From: Calditrichota bacterium
Lineage (GTDB): Bacteria; Zixibacteria; MSB-5A5; GN15; FEB-12
Reading direction: 5' to 3'
DNA length: 16,574 nucleotides
Assembly: GCA_030641085.1 (NCBI GenBank)
Contig: DAOWIC010000360.1
Coordinates: 1-16,574, forward strand
A model generated the notes under the pieces. It worked only from the letters and a program-made list of their open reading frames with translations. It did not search any database and was not told where the DNA came from. Of the stretch, positions 7,379-15,553 are shown one piece after another. Numbering within the stretch: position 1 is the stretch's first letter; every line of letters starts with the position of its first letter. The translations under genes and the position numbers were made by a program.

Positions 7379-8185
7379 CTACTTATGTTCAAATATATCG
7401 CGCCGACGCAAACAGAAATTTCGAACATAATTCAGCCGCTTTTGAACTTGCCCGGCAGCCTCGGGCGTGAGCTGTTCTCCAACCGCATCGCATCCGAAAA
7501 ACTCAATGAACCGATCACAAAAAAGGCCCGCCATGCGTCCGAAATCGGCTTCCGTCAGTGGCCCCGCAGAACATGCGTTACCGTTGGGGGCTTCAGGCAG
7601 ATGGAGCGCAGGATGGTCCGCCAGCCCGTTTATCTTGATGGAGCCATGCTGGAAAAATGTAGCTTTGACACGACGCTGGGCGGACGCGATCACTTTGCGC
7701 CGGTCGACCACCACTTCGTTACGGGCGTGCGAATCGAAGCAGGGGGTCGTGTGGAAATACTCCGGGCGGGCGTGACCTCGAACCGATGTCCGGACGTAAT
7801 CGGCCGCCATACCCAGTTGCCCGAGAAACGCCACCAGCACTTCGGCCACAGCGGCCGAGGCCCGCGTGACCGATCCGCTCAGGCGATCATCGTCCAGCCC
7901 CTCGGTATTGACTGCGATAGCATAGGTCAGTTCTGACGGATCATGGTACAGCGCCCGACCGCCGGTGACGCGACGAATCAGCGGTGTCCCGTTCAGCCGT
8001 TCGCAGTCGACGGCCGTCTGCTCCTTTTGATTGAAGCCGAACGTGATCGCTCCCGGACGCCAACTGTACAAACGCAACATGATCGAACCGGGAGATTCGC
8101 AGGCGCGCGCAAAAAGCCATTCGTCAAAGGCCATATTGAAATGCGGCCCGGCCGCGAAATGATTGTGGAACAGGATTTTTCTCAT
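7379..8185 (-). CDS. lipM: LipM-like octanoyltransferase (lipoate/octanoate protein ligase family)
   Basis: A 268-residue cytoplasmic enzyme of the biotin/lipoate protein ligase-like fold that modifies lipoyl domains. Visible motifs are the N-terminal NMAFDEWL, the substrate-binding RRVTGGRALYHD (71-82), PCFDSHARNE with Cys149, the conserved Lys164 followed by SAQ (168-170), and QHGSI (179-183). In the family, ATP-using ligases (LplA) lack a Cys here, whereas octanoyltransferase LipM and amidotransferase LipL use a catalytic Cys; B. subtilis LipM has Cys150 in an equivalent CF motif. This favours octanoyl transfer from octanoyl-ACP to GcvH or E2 domains. LipL remains the main alternative. The Shine-Dalgarno is weak. 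The gene stands alone between the sigma54 activator and the receptor operon; no lipA is in view. The 147-base gap upstream (8186-8332) shows no firm promoter or terminator. Confidence 0.85.
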   Translation of the reverse strand: MRKILFHNHFAAGPHFNMAFDEWLFARACESPGSIMLRLYSWRPGAITFGFNQKEQTAVDCERLNGTPLIRRVTGGRALYHDPSELTYAIAVNTEGLDDDRLSGSVTRASAAVAEVLVAFLGQLGMAADYVRTSVRGHARPEYFHTTPCFDSHARNEVVVDRRKVIASAQRRVKATFFQHGSIKINGLADHPALHLPEAPNGNACSAGPLTEADFGRMAGLFCDRFIEFFGCDAVGEQLTPEAAGQVQKRLNYVRNFCLRRRDIFEHK

Positions 8186-8332
8186 GCCCTAATGTAGCCA
8201 CGACAGCGCCAAAACGCAAGATTTCCGGGTATGGTCCGGCGACTACGCCACTGGTGTTATAGATGGCAAAGCAGACGAAATACCAAAAGACGCGTTCTAT
8301 TTGGATGGAAAGAGCGGAAAAAACGAGTACCG

Positions 8333-11266
8333 TTAACAGGCGTCGAGGTTCCGGGGATCGATATTATACTGCTTGATCTTCAACCGTAAAGTTGACTCGG
8401 GAATCCTGAGCAGCTCGGCGGCGTGCTTTTTGACTCCTCTCTTCTCCTTGAGGGCGCGAACGATAAACTCCCGTTCGTGATGCGCAAGGTAATCGTAGAG
8501 AGTATAACTCTCATCGAAATCGAGCTCATCCGTAACAGTCTGATGCCGCTGTTCGTCGACACGCGCGGGCGTTGTACTCGAGGCGATATTCCCGGAAACG
8601 AGATCGGATGTAATCTCGGTGTTATCCCCGGCCAGGAGGATGAGTTTCTTCACCTCGTTTTCAAGTTCACGAATATTGCCCGGCCAGTCGTACGCGACCA
8701 ACTGCTTCATCACCTCCGCCGATATAGCCTTGCTGCTCTCCTTCATGAAATGTTCCACCAGCAGCGGTATATCGTCGCGCCGTTCGCGCAGTGGCGGCAG
8801 GCGGAAACTCAAAGCCGAAAGACGGTAGTAAAGGTCACTGCGAAATCTGCCGGCCGACATCAGAGTCTTGAGGTCCTGATTGGTGGCCGATATGATCCGC
8901 ACATCAACCCGGCGCGGGACTGTCTCGCCCAGCCGGACGATCTCCTTCTCCTCCAATACTCGCAACACCTTGGCCTGGATACTGAGTGGCATGTCGCCGA
9001 TTTCGTCAAGGAAGAACGTACCTCCGTCGGCCTCTTCAAACAGGCCGTCCTTGTCACGATCGGCACCGGTGAAAGTTCCCTTTTTGTAGCCAAAAAGCTC
9101 CGACTCCAGCAGGGTCTCCGGCAGCGCGGCACAGTTGACCGAGATCAGCCGTTTGTCACGACGATCGGAGTTGTAGTGAATGGCGCGCGTAAGGACATCC
9201 TTGCCCGATCCTGTTTCGCCTTCGATCGAGATCGAGATATTGGAGTTCACAACCTGGCGCACCTGGGAGAGCATCTCCAGCATACGACTGTTACGCGTGA
9301 TAATATTGGGGAAGGCGGCCTTTTCCCGAAGCTGGTTTTTCAGCCGCAGGTTGTCTTCGGCCAGCTTGTTCTTCTGTATTTCGGTCCACTTGAAGGCGAT
9401 CACATCGGAGAAACCGACGGCAAAATTCAGCTCATCCTGACTGAACGGGTTGAGCGTGTTGTCGCGGCTCAACTTGTCCAGATACAGATAACTGACTGTG
9501 TTGTCGCTCATCCGGAACGGTACCACGATCAGGCTGGCGACAACATCAACACTCTCCGGGAAGAGTCCGTTGACAAACGGATCCGGACGGCAATCCAGTA
9601 TAAGCGTCGGTCGGGTCCGGGTGATCTCTTCACCCAGCAGGTTCTCAAATCCATCGGTAAACTTCTTCATCTGGTGCGGTGACAGAGTAAAGCTGGCGTT
9701 CACCGGCGAGCTTTCAAAATCGGGCGAGTAGATCAGGCCCCGATCGGCATTGGTCTTACGCAGGAGAACCGCCAAAATTTCATCCATGCCGCTGGTCTTA
9801 AGATTGGACAGTTCGGCGGGAGTGATCAGGTTGCCGAACACCTTGAATTCGTTCTCCGTCGAGATCGAAAGCGCCACCGCCTGTCCGGTTAGCGTTTGAA
9901 GAAATTTGTGCACCGCCCGCATGCGGACCTTGTCCTGACGCGAGGCGAAAACTTTTTCAGCCCGGCTCAGTTTCTTGAAACCGGTGGACAGATCGCCCTG
10001 CTGACAGGCAAAAACGCCAGCCTTGAAATCGGTCTCGGCAATCCAGAAATCGACCTTGAGCTTTTTAAACAGGCGATATGCCTGCTCGTAGAGCGGGGCA
10101 ATGTTGCTGTTGCTGCCCTGCCCCGAGGCGATCATAATGTCAGCCGCCACCAGCAGAGTACGCGCCGTTTCGAGCGGCTCGCCAAGCTCCTTCACAACCT
10201 CGACCGCGCTGTTGATATATTCAATCGCTTCATCGAAATCGGCCTTGGCCGCAAACACCTGGGCAATCACCCGGCGCGACAGCCCGACCTCCAGCTTCTC
10301 ACCCAGCTTCAACGACAGTTCGAGGCCCTTCTGACCATACTTCATGGCGTCATCGATATTATCCAGACCAAGTTCCACCTCGGCCAAACGTCGTGCCGAC
10401 TGCGAAACCAGAGCGGAACCGGGAGCCATCATCATGCCCTTTTCATAGGCATTGCTCAGAATTGCTTTGGCCTTATACAGGTCGCCCTTTTCATACGCCA
10501 GTTCACCGGCGAATTCGAGATAGATGACTTTCTCTCTCTTAAGGCCAAGTCGGCTGATAATCTCCAGCGAATTATCGAGCGTGCGACCGGCCAGAATCAA
10601 CTTGCGCTGGCGCATCTGGAGCGCGCCGAGCGACAACAGGTTGATCGCCTGAGAAATTTCCTCCGACGCCTGATAGTCGTACTCGAGCGTTTCGGTCAGT
10701 TCCTTTTCGGCCTGCTGCCACTGGCCCGTATTGATTCGAATTCGTCCGATGTTACCGGTCAACTGGGCAACCTTGCGCTGGTTGTCCGTGACCATGGAAA
10801 GAGCATCTTCGAGAAATGCGACCGCCTCGGCATAATTACAGCGGAAGTAGGCCACACGCGCCAACTCGTTCAGGGAGTCGATCTGCCCGAGCTTTTCCGA
10901 GGCTCGACGATATGCCGCCAAAGCATCACGCGCGCGCATTTCCGCGTTCTTCAGATCGCCGACAGCCGAGTAAGCCTTCGAAAGCACCAGTTGGATTCTT
11001 CCATATCGCTTGTTGAGAGGGAAATCTGCCAGCAATCTGGCAGCCCGCAGCCCATCCTGGAGCGCTTTCTTGTAATTGCTTTCGTAAAGATGGCCGTCGG
11101 TTCTCAATGACAGATAAAGGCCGAGCTCATGCTCCTTACCCTTGAAATCGGCCTCGCTTAGATTGGCCAACTCCTTGAGTGCGACGTGGAATTTCCGTTG
11201 GCGGAATTCTTCCTCAATGGCTAATAGACGGTCGTCAAATGAAATCTTTGGTGAGGAAAGACTCAT
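8333..11266 (-). CDS. Sigma54-dependent transcriptional activator with TPR and GAF-like sensory regions
   Basis: A 977-residue cytoplasmic enhancer-binding protein that would remodel sigma54-RNA polymerase with ATP. Residues ~15-460 are TPR-type helical repeats (for example YAEAVAFLEDALSM, DDAMKYGQKGLEL, DEAIEYINSAVEV). Residues ~480-630 look GAF-like (RGLIYSPDF, VVASLIVVPFR, YLYLDKLSRDN). A coiled stretch (~630-650) leads to the AAA+ domain: Walker A GETGSGKD (683-690), sigma54-contact loop GTFTGA (730-735; the consensus is GAFTGA), Walker B GGTFFLDE (748-755), FRSDLYYRL with the arginine finger (808-816) and WPGNIREL (861-868). A Fis-type HTH closes it (~930-970, KKHAAELLRIPESTLRLKI). There is no receiver domain, so input is probably a ligand or protein partner. 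The ATG has a poor Shine-Dalgarno. It lies 67 bases after the small secreted protein gene, likely co-transcribed. Confidence 0.93.
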   Translation of the reverse strand: MSLSSPKISFDDRLLAIEEEFRQRKFHVALKELANLSEADFKGKEHELGLYLSLRTDGHLYESNYKKALQDGLRAARLLADFPLNKRYGRIQLVLSKAYSAVGDLKNAEMRARDALAAYRRASEKLGQIDSLNELARVAYFRCNYAEAVAFLEDALSMVTDNQRKVAQLTGNIGRIRINTGQWQQAEKELTETLEYDYQASEEISQAINLLSLGALQMRQRKLILAGRTLDNSLEIISRLGLKREKVIYLEFAGELAYEKGDLYKAKAILSNAYEKGMMMAPGSALVSQSARRLAEVELGLDNIDDAMKYGQKGLELSLKLGEKLEVGLSRRVIAQVFAAKADFDEAIEYINSAVEVVKELGEPLETARTLLVAADIMIASGQGSNSNIAPLYEQAYRLFKKLKVDFWIAETDFKAGVFACQQGDLSTGFKKLSRAEKVFASRQDKVRMRAVHKFLQTLTGQAVALSISTENEFKVFGNLITPAELSNLKTSGMDEILAVLLRKTNADRGLIYSPDFESSPVNASFTLSPHQMKKFTDGFENLLGEEITRTRPTLILDCRPDPFVNGLFPESVDVVASLIVVPFRMSDNTVSYLYLDKLSRDNTLNPFSQDELNFAVGFSDVIAFKWTEIQKNKLAEDNLRLKNQLREKAAFPNIITRNSRMLEMLSQVRQVVNSNISISIEGETGSGKDVLTRAIHYNSDRRDKRLISVNCAALPETLLESELFGYKKGTFTGADRDKDGLFEEADGGTFFLDEIGDMPLSIQAKVLRVLEEKEIVRLGETVPRRVDVRIISATNQDLKTLMSAGRFRSDLYYRLSALSFRLPPLRERRDDIPLLVEHFMKESSKAISAEVMKQLVAYDWPGNIRELENEVKKLILLAGDNTEITSDLVSGNIASSTTPARVDEQRHQTVTDELDFDESYTLYDYLAHHEREFIVRALKEKRGVKKHAAELLRIPESTLRLKIKQYNIDPRNLDAC

Positions 11267-11333
11267 TATCTGCTCTTTTTAGGTTTTGATTCAGTTAGTG
11301 AATTCTCAGATTCGACTCCAACAACTTCCTTTG

Positions 11334-11645
11334 TTACCTAACCTTGGCCTTATAGACTTCGACCTGCGTAACAACCGACTTCGGCCCGAAAAGATCCGTG
11401 TAAGTATCGAGGACAAACAACGAAACCTGAACGAGCAGTCCGTTGTACCAGTCCGAGTCAGGCGAAACGGTTTGGCGTCCTAACGACGCCAAATCATCGG
11501 GATTCACCCAGGTGGTATCCACTTCGGTTTGATGACCGCCATCAGCATCCCAGGGATTTTCGCCCGAATACGCAGGCAAGGATATAAAGCCGACGGTCGC
11601 TAACAGCATGAGCACGACTGCTGTCAGAAATCTAGAGCGCTTCAT
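11334..11645 (-). CDS. Small secreted protein, function unknown
   Basis: A 103-residue protein that I do not recognise. Residues 1-~28 are a classic signal peptide (MKRSRF, a hydrophobic core, then PAYSG), leaving ~75 residues exported. The mature part is acidic at first (NPWDADGGHQTEVDTTWVNP) and then has a hydrophobic or amphipathic segment (GLLVQVSLFVLDTYTDLFG) and a basic tail (VEVYKAKVR). It has no cysteine after export and no lipobox. A strong GGAGGA seven bases before ATG 11645 and a near-consensus promoter upstream argue that this is a real gene. No terminator lies between it and the sigma54 activator 67 bases downstream, so the two probably share a transcript. The 67-base gap holds only a weak ATTCA/TGAAT stem (11289-11303). 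Confidence 0.75.
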   Translation of the reverse strand: MKRSRFLTAVVLMLLATVGFISLPAYSGENPWDADGGHQTEVDTTWVNPDDLASLGRQTVSPDSDWYNGLLVQVSLFVLDTYTDLFGPKSVVTQVEVYKAKVR

Positions 11646-11752
11646 CAGCTTTTCCTCCGTTTATGGTAATAAGAATCGCTTTGCCAACCCGTGACAGTCA
11701 CTGCGCCGGAAAACAAAGAAAGCCCCCTGAAAGCGCAGCTTTTGCCATCATT

Positions 11753-11781
11753 ATGGTATCAAAAAGACACTATTATGTCAA
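11753..11781 (-). promoter_or_regulatory. Strong sigma70-like promoter of the small secreted protein gene
   Basis: On the minus strand a perfect TTGACA (plus-strand positions 11776-11781) is followed after 17 bases by TACCAT (11753-11758), which matches the -10 consensus at four of six positions. The -35 starts nine bases after the stop codon of the DUF362 gene. A 13-base direct repeat, GCGCAGCTTTTGC, lies on each side at 11733-11745 and 11797-11809. Transcription would start near 11746, about 100 bases before the ATG at 11645. Confidence 0.6.
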
Positions 11782-11789
11782 GTGGTATC

Positions 11790-12938
11790 TTAAACGGCGC
11801 AGCTTTTGCGCCCCTGATCAAGAAATTGCTGTGCCATCGGCGATTGGCGGATGCTTATCGCATTCGAAGGGCAGCTCGCTACACATCTCCAGCAACATAT
11901 ACAAAGCTGAGGTATATAAACAGTCTCGCCGTGACTCCCCAGCCGCAAGGCACTGGTGGGACAGTTCTTAACACATGTGTGACAGGCAGAGCACTGATCC
12001 GCATTTCTCTGCGGCTTCATCTCGATCAGAGGCGACACAGAGCGTATTAGCAACCTCGAAAACCACGCCATCTTGCTCTCTAATTGTGAGCGCAGAGCTT
12101 TCCGCCCGGTTGGGCCGATATCCGGCCCCACGACTTTTATCGCTTCCATCCAGCCAATACCCAGCCCTGCCTCGGAGGCCAGCCGGGTTGTGGAATGCAT
12201 CTGCGGGTCGAGTCCAGCCAGATCAGCCACCACCGCGTCGAGTGCCACCGAATCGATTGACGCCAACAGCAAACTTGGCCTGTTCCCGTTGCCGTTTAAC
12301 GGCCCGAAGCCGGATGCATCCATAATAGTAAAAATCGGCTGAGCGATCGAAAAGACGTCAACCACAACCGAAGCAATACCGTCGGAACCGAAGCTCTTTT
12401 TGAAGTGAAGCCCTTTCTGGAATCCGGGCATCACGCCCAACATGTTCCAGACAGCGCCGGTGAAATAGCTCCACTGGTTCGGTCTCAGACGTGGCAGGTT
12501 GATTATGAGATCGGCCTCAATGACGGGGCGGGCGATGTAATAGACGCGGGAATCGACTGCGACCGGTGAGGTCCCGTCCCGCTCGAATGAAACCAGCTTC
12601 AGCTTTTCCCTGCGAGCGACGTCGGCTATCCCGGTCTGTTTCCAGACCGACTCGATACAGCCATGCGGCACAATCGGCGAATCGCCCACAAGAACTTTGG
12701 CGCCACGGTTGCGTAGCATACGACCGACCACGGCCACAAGCTCCGGATGAGTTGTCTGGCCGTCAAATGGCGAACGGCTGCAATCAAGATCCGGCTTGAT
12801 GAGCACCGTCAAGCCGGGTCTGATCATATCGTCGAGCAAACTGAACTGGTCAACTAACCAATCGACATGCTTTGTCAGCCGAGACGGGGTACGCCCTGCG
12901 TTTCGGATAGCCACAGTTGGAAAAAACTCACGATTCAT
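11790..12938 (-). CDS. DUF362-family protein with C-terminal 2x[4Fe-4S] ferredoxin domain
   Basis: A 382-residue probably cytoplasmic protein. Residues ~8-300 show the DUF362 pattern: VLIKPDLDCSRSP (45-57), THPELVAVVGRMLRNRGAKVLVGDSP, ADLIINLPRLRPNQWSYFTGAVWNMLGV, and SVALDAVVADLAGLDP. The C-terminal domain has two complete ferredoxin motifs: C316, C319, C322, C326-Pro and C346, C349, C352, C356-Pro, with one extra Cys at 348. It should hold two [4Fe-4S] clusters and take part in electron transfer; the partner and substrate of DUF362 proteins are generally unknown. The GGTGGG before the ATG is close (2-4 bases). It follows the heptosyltransferase after a 98-base gap (12939-13036) containing a small CGGCT/AGCCG stem without a U run, so it may be transcribed with the envelope genes. 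The last codons overlap one copy of the 13-base repeat. Confidence 0.88.
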   Translation of the reverse strand: MNREFFPTVAIRNAGRTPSRLTKHVDWLVDQFSLLDDMIRPGLTVLIKPDLDCSRSPFDGQTTHPELVAVVGRMLRNRGAKVLVGDSPIVPHGCIESVWKQTGIADVARREKLKLVSFERDGTSPVAVDSRVYYIARPVIEADLIINLPRLRPNQWSYFTGAVWNMLGVMPGFQKGLHFKKSFGSDGIASVVVDVFSIAQPIFTIMDASGFGPLNGNGNRPSLLLASIDSVALDAVVADLAGLDPQMHSTTRLASEAGLGIGWMEAIKVVGPDIGPTGRKALRSQLESKMAWFSRLLIRSVSPLIEMKPQRNADQCSACHTCVKNCPTSALRLGSHGETVYIPQLCICCWRCVASCPSNAISIRQSPMAQQFLDQGRKSCAV

Positions 12939-13036
12939 TACCCACCATATACGCAGAAAAGGATTGTCGCCGTTGGGCTTTTTTTTGTGATAGGCAAAAT
13001 GCAGTTTTGGAGGAACACCGCGGCTGACAGCCGGAA

Positions 13037-14074
13037 CTAATAGCTGAACAGTCGGTCAATCTCTGCCGAAACCATATCCAGCGAGATTCCGGTCATGCAC
13101 TGCATCCGTTGCTCCCCTTTCAGGGGGCACTTGTTCTTGACGCAACTGATACAGTCCAGTCCGTCAAGATAGAACAGGCGCTTTTCGGCCGCCATCGGCG
13201 AGGTCGATTTCGGATCATCGGCTCCGGAAAGAACGACAATCGGTATTCCGACCGCTGCCGCCAGATGAGCCGGACCGGAATCGTTGCCGACAAACAGCCT
13301 CGCACGCGACATAACCGCCGCCGCCTCCCGAATGCTGGTCTTGCCGGCCAGGTTTTTCACTTCGCTAGTTCCGGCCGCCTCGGCTATCTCGTCACCGACT
13401 CGCCGGTCATCCTCGGTGCCGATAAGAGCGATTTTCAGTCCATAATTGGCGATCAGGTATTTGATCAGGTCGATATAGTTCGCCGTTCCCCATCGCCTCG
13501 ATTCGGCTACCGCTTGAAACGCGACGGCCGCATATTCGTCATCCTCTATGATGCCGTAATCGGTCAGCAGACCGGAGCCGCGCTCGACATCGGCATCATT
13601 GAGAAATAGCTTGGGCCTCACATATTCCATGTCAATACCGGCGCCGCGACGGAGCAGGTCGAAATATAACGTGCTGCGATGAGCCGAGTTAAGCGGTGTC
13701 GGCAGCGGCAGCGGGCGGGTCAGTAGCAAACGCCGACCGTCGGCGATGTACCCCACGCGCTCTTTCACACCTGCGAGTTTGAAACTCGCCGCCGCTCCAA
13801 ACGAGGGGGGCAGGATATAGCCGATGTCGAACTTGCCCGGTGAAATCAGATCCTTGATCTTCACTACCGCCAGCAGACCATGCACGTGAGACGTGGGAAT
13901 CGTGATGATGTCGTCGATACCGGGATTAAACTCGAACAGTTCGGCCAGATTTTCCGGCACGAGGACGGTGATGCTCGCTCCCGGGTAGGCTTCGCGGGCC
14001 TCGCTGATCATCGGCAACGCCATCAGGCAATCGCCCAGGTGATTCGGGGTTCGTATTAGAACTTTGGTTGACAT
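13037..14074 (-). CDS. waaF: ADP-heptose:LPS heptosyltransferase, glycosyltransferase family 9 (WaaF-like)
   Basis: A 345-residue GT9 enzyme that would transfer heptose from ADP-heptose to the LPS inner core on the cytoplasmic face of the inner membrane. Motifs seen: N-terminal VLIRTPNHLGDCLMALP (5-21; the family GDxxxxxP motif), AESRRWGTANYIDLI with the donor-side Trp, IALIGTEDD (215-223), the GT9 signature FVGNDSGPAHLAAA (261-274), SGADDPKSTSP (283-293), and the typical C-terminal Cys set C308, C311, C316, C326 (LDCISC, KCP, QCM). Length and motifs fit heptosyltransferase II (WaaF); WaaC or another GT9 member is possible because acceptor specificity cannot be read from the sequence. Its ATG shares one base with the TolC-like stop (TGATG), which implies translational coupling and one operon with the efflux genes. 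Confidence 0.88.
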   Translation of the reverse strand: MSTKVLIRTPNHLGDCLMALPMISEAREAYPGASITVLVPENLAELFEFNPGIDDIITIPTSHVHGLLAVVKIKDLISPGKFDIGYILPPSFGAAASFKLAGVKERVGYIADGRRLLLTRPLPLPTPLNSAHRSTLYFDLLRRGAGIDMEYVRPKLFLNDADVERGSGLLTDYGIIEDDEYAAVAFQAVAESRRWGTANYIDLIKYLIANYGLKIALIGTEDDRRVGDEIAEAAGTSEVKNLAGKTSIREAAAVMSRARLFVGNDSGPAHLAAAVGIPIVVLSGADDPKSTSPMAAEKRLFYLDGLDCISCVKNKCPLKGEQRMQCMTGISLDMVSAEIDRLFSY

Positions 14075-15519
14075 CAGCCGGAATATCTACTCTGAAGCTC
14101 GATCTTGTCAATAAGATAATTCTTAAGCTCATCCAGATACTTGTCCTGCGCCTCAAGATAAGCGACCTCGGTTTCGAGAAAATCTCGTCGTGAGATCTGC
14201 CCGTCTTCGAGACGGAACAAGGCGATCTTCCGCTTGTTTTTCGTGACCTCGATCTGCTGGGTAAGGATATTCAACTTGCGAAAGCTGATATCGAGCCGGT
14301 TCACCAGGTCGACCATCTCCGCCCGGGCCGACCGTCGCGCCCGCTCGTACTCCAACTGCGATTTCTTGGCCGTCAGGCGAGCCGCCTTGACCGCCGCGCC
14401 GGATGATCCCCCGTCCCAGATGGGGTAGCTGAAATTCAGCGAAACGCCCCAACTGTCGGTGTTGTTGGTCTGCTCCAGACCGTCTACCTCGACATCCCCC
14501 CGACCGAGCGAATAGGTCGCTTTCAGGTTGCCCGTCAGACCATGCCCGGAGGCCGCGTAGTCGGCCTGACGCTGCGCTTTGGAGTATTCGTATAAGCCCT
14601 TCTGGACGCCCACCGATGCCTCCCATCGGTTGACAACCGCCCGCCGGGTCTCATCGCCGAGGTGCCCGCCCGGATCCGGAATCACAACCGCGAACGCCTC
14701 TGACGGATCAAGGTCGAGGACAATTGCCAGTTCGCGGCTTTTGGTCAGGTTCTCGTTGTCGATATCGATCTGCTCCAGCTCGGCGTCCAGCTTAGCCGAG
14801 GTCGATTCCAACCGCGCCTCCTCGGAAATGATACCGTCGTCAAACTTGGCCGAGTCAATTCCCAGCGTGAGCGTCGCCGCCTCCAGCTTCGCCCGGGTGA
14901 CCTGCTTTTTCACTTCCGTCTGAAGGACCCCGAAATATGCCTCAGTCACTTCATTCTTGAGCGCCGCCAGATCCTCGACATGCGTCAGCCGCGCCAACTC
15001 CAGATCGTCTTTCTTGTTTTTCAACTCGTATTTCTGCTCCGACGGCTTCAGCAGCGGCTGCTCGAGCTCAAAATCAAAAACACCCTGGCTGCTCTTTTCC
15101 GTGACGTCAGCACCGGAGAGCGGGTACTCCGCCTCACGATTCCAAATGTTACCGGTAACGGTCAGGTTGCCGCCGGTGATCAGGCTTTGGTTCAGCTTTA
15201 TATTGGTGTTGAAGTCAAGATCGGTCGTCTTGATCAGGTTCTTTTCGTCGCCGCCGCCGAAAAAGCGAAACGATTCGGCGACATTATAAGCCGGCAGCGA
15301 ACCATTGACAGAAATCTCCGGGAGATAGAAATTGATCCGTTCGGCGAAATAATTCTGTTCGGCTACCTCAAGGTCTCCCTCGATGATTTCGCTTCGAGAC
15401 GACCGGTCGACCGCGATCTCAATGGCCTGATCCAGGGTCAGTTCCACGCTTTCGGCGCCGCCGGACGCAGCGAGCAGGAGCAACAGGAAAATGCCCCGGA
15501 CGCGATAACGAACTCTCAT
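14074..15519 (-). CDS. TolC-family outer membrane efflux protein
   Basis: A 481-residue outer membrane channel of the OEP/TolC family. A signal peptide (MRVRYRVRGIFLLLLLAAS, cleaved near GGAES) is followed by the family start LTLDQAIEIAVDRS. Two long alpha-helical repeats then follow, with beta strands between: residues ~165-260 (ALKNEVTEAYFGVLQTEVKKQ) and ~380-480 (ARRSARAEMVDLVNRLDISF, ISRRDFLETEVAYLEAQDKYLDE). The strand LNFSYPIWDGGSSGAAVKAA is the typical second half-barrel entry. ATG 15519 is chosen because GAGG (15525-15528) lies five bases upstream; a GTG at 15525 would overlap that site. It lies 34 bases after the MacB-like permease, so it most likely is the outer membrane exit of that exporter. 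No membrane-fusion protein is in view; it may be upstream of the right edge. Confidence 0.92.
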   Translation of the reverse strand: MRVRYRVRGIFLLLLLAASGGAESVELTLDQAIEIAVDRSSRSEIIEGDLEVAEQNYFAERINFYLPEISVNGSLPAYNVAESFRFFGGGDEKNLIKTTDLDFNTNIKLNQSLITGGNLTVTGNIWNREAEYPLSGADVTEKSSQGVFDFELEQPLLKPSEQKYELKNKKDDLELARLTHVEDLAALKNEVTEAYFGVLQTEVKKQVTRAKLEAATLTLGIDSAKFDDGIISEEARLESTSAKLDAELEQIDIDNENLTKSRELAIVLDLDPSEAFAVVIPDPGGHLGDETRRAVVNRWEASVGVQKGLYEYSKAQRQADYAASGHGLTGNLKATYSLGRGDVEVDGLEQTNNTDSWGVSLNFSYPIWDGGSSGAAVKAARLTAKKSQLEYERARRSARAEMVDLVNRLDISFRKLNILTQQIEVTKNKRKIALFRLEDGQISRRDFLETEVAYLEAQDKYLDELKNYLIDKIELQSRYSG

Positions 15520-15520
15520 A

Positions 15521-15528
15521 TCCACCTC
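15521..15528 (-). promoter_or_regulatory. Ribosome binding site deciding the TolC-like start
   Basis: GAGGTGGA on the minus strand ends two bases... before ATG 15519, with the GAGG core five bases away. It contains the in-frame GTG at 15525, so that GTG is unlikely to be the start. Confidence 0.6.
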
Positions 15529-15553
15529 GTATTATAAATATCGATTGAACCGT

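Noticed and set aside
8316..8332. Possible terminator after the sigma54 activator (T run on the minus strand)
   Set aside because: The bases before the T run do not form a stable stem; only isolated pairs match.
8423..9682. A 419-codon open frame on the plus strand opposite the sigma54 activator
   Set aside because: It lies fully antisense to AAA+ and GAF-like coding sequence with intact motifs, its translation has no recognisable domain or signal, and it is a codon-bias shadow.
9896..11110. A 404-codon open frame on the plus strand opposite the TPR region
   Set aside because: It mirrors the TPR repeats of the real gene; the Leu-, Gln- and Arg-rich translation is what antisense reading of TPR codons gives.
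12979..12986. A run of eight T on the plus strand, as a terminator tail
   Set aside because: No stem precedes it on the plus strand and no plus-strand gene ends there.
13021..13033. CGGCT-GAC-AGCCG hairpin just after the heptosyltransferase stop codon
   Set aside because: The stem is only five pairs and no U tract follows on the minus strand, so I do not call it a terminator.
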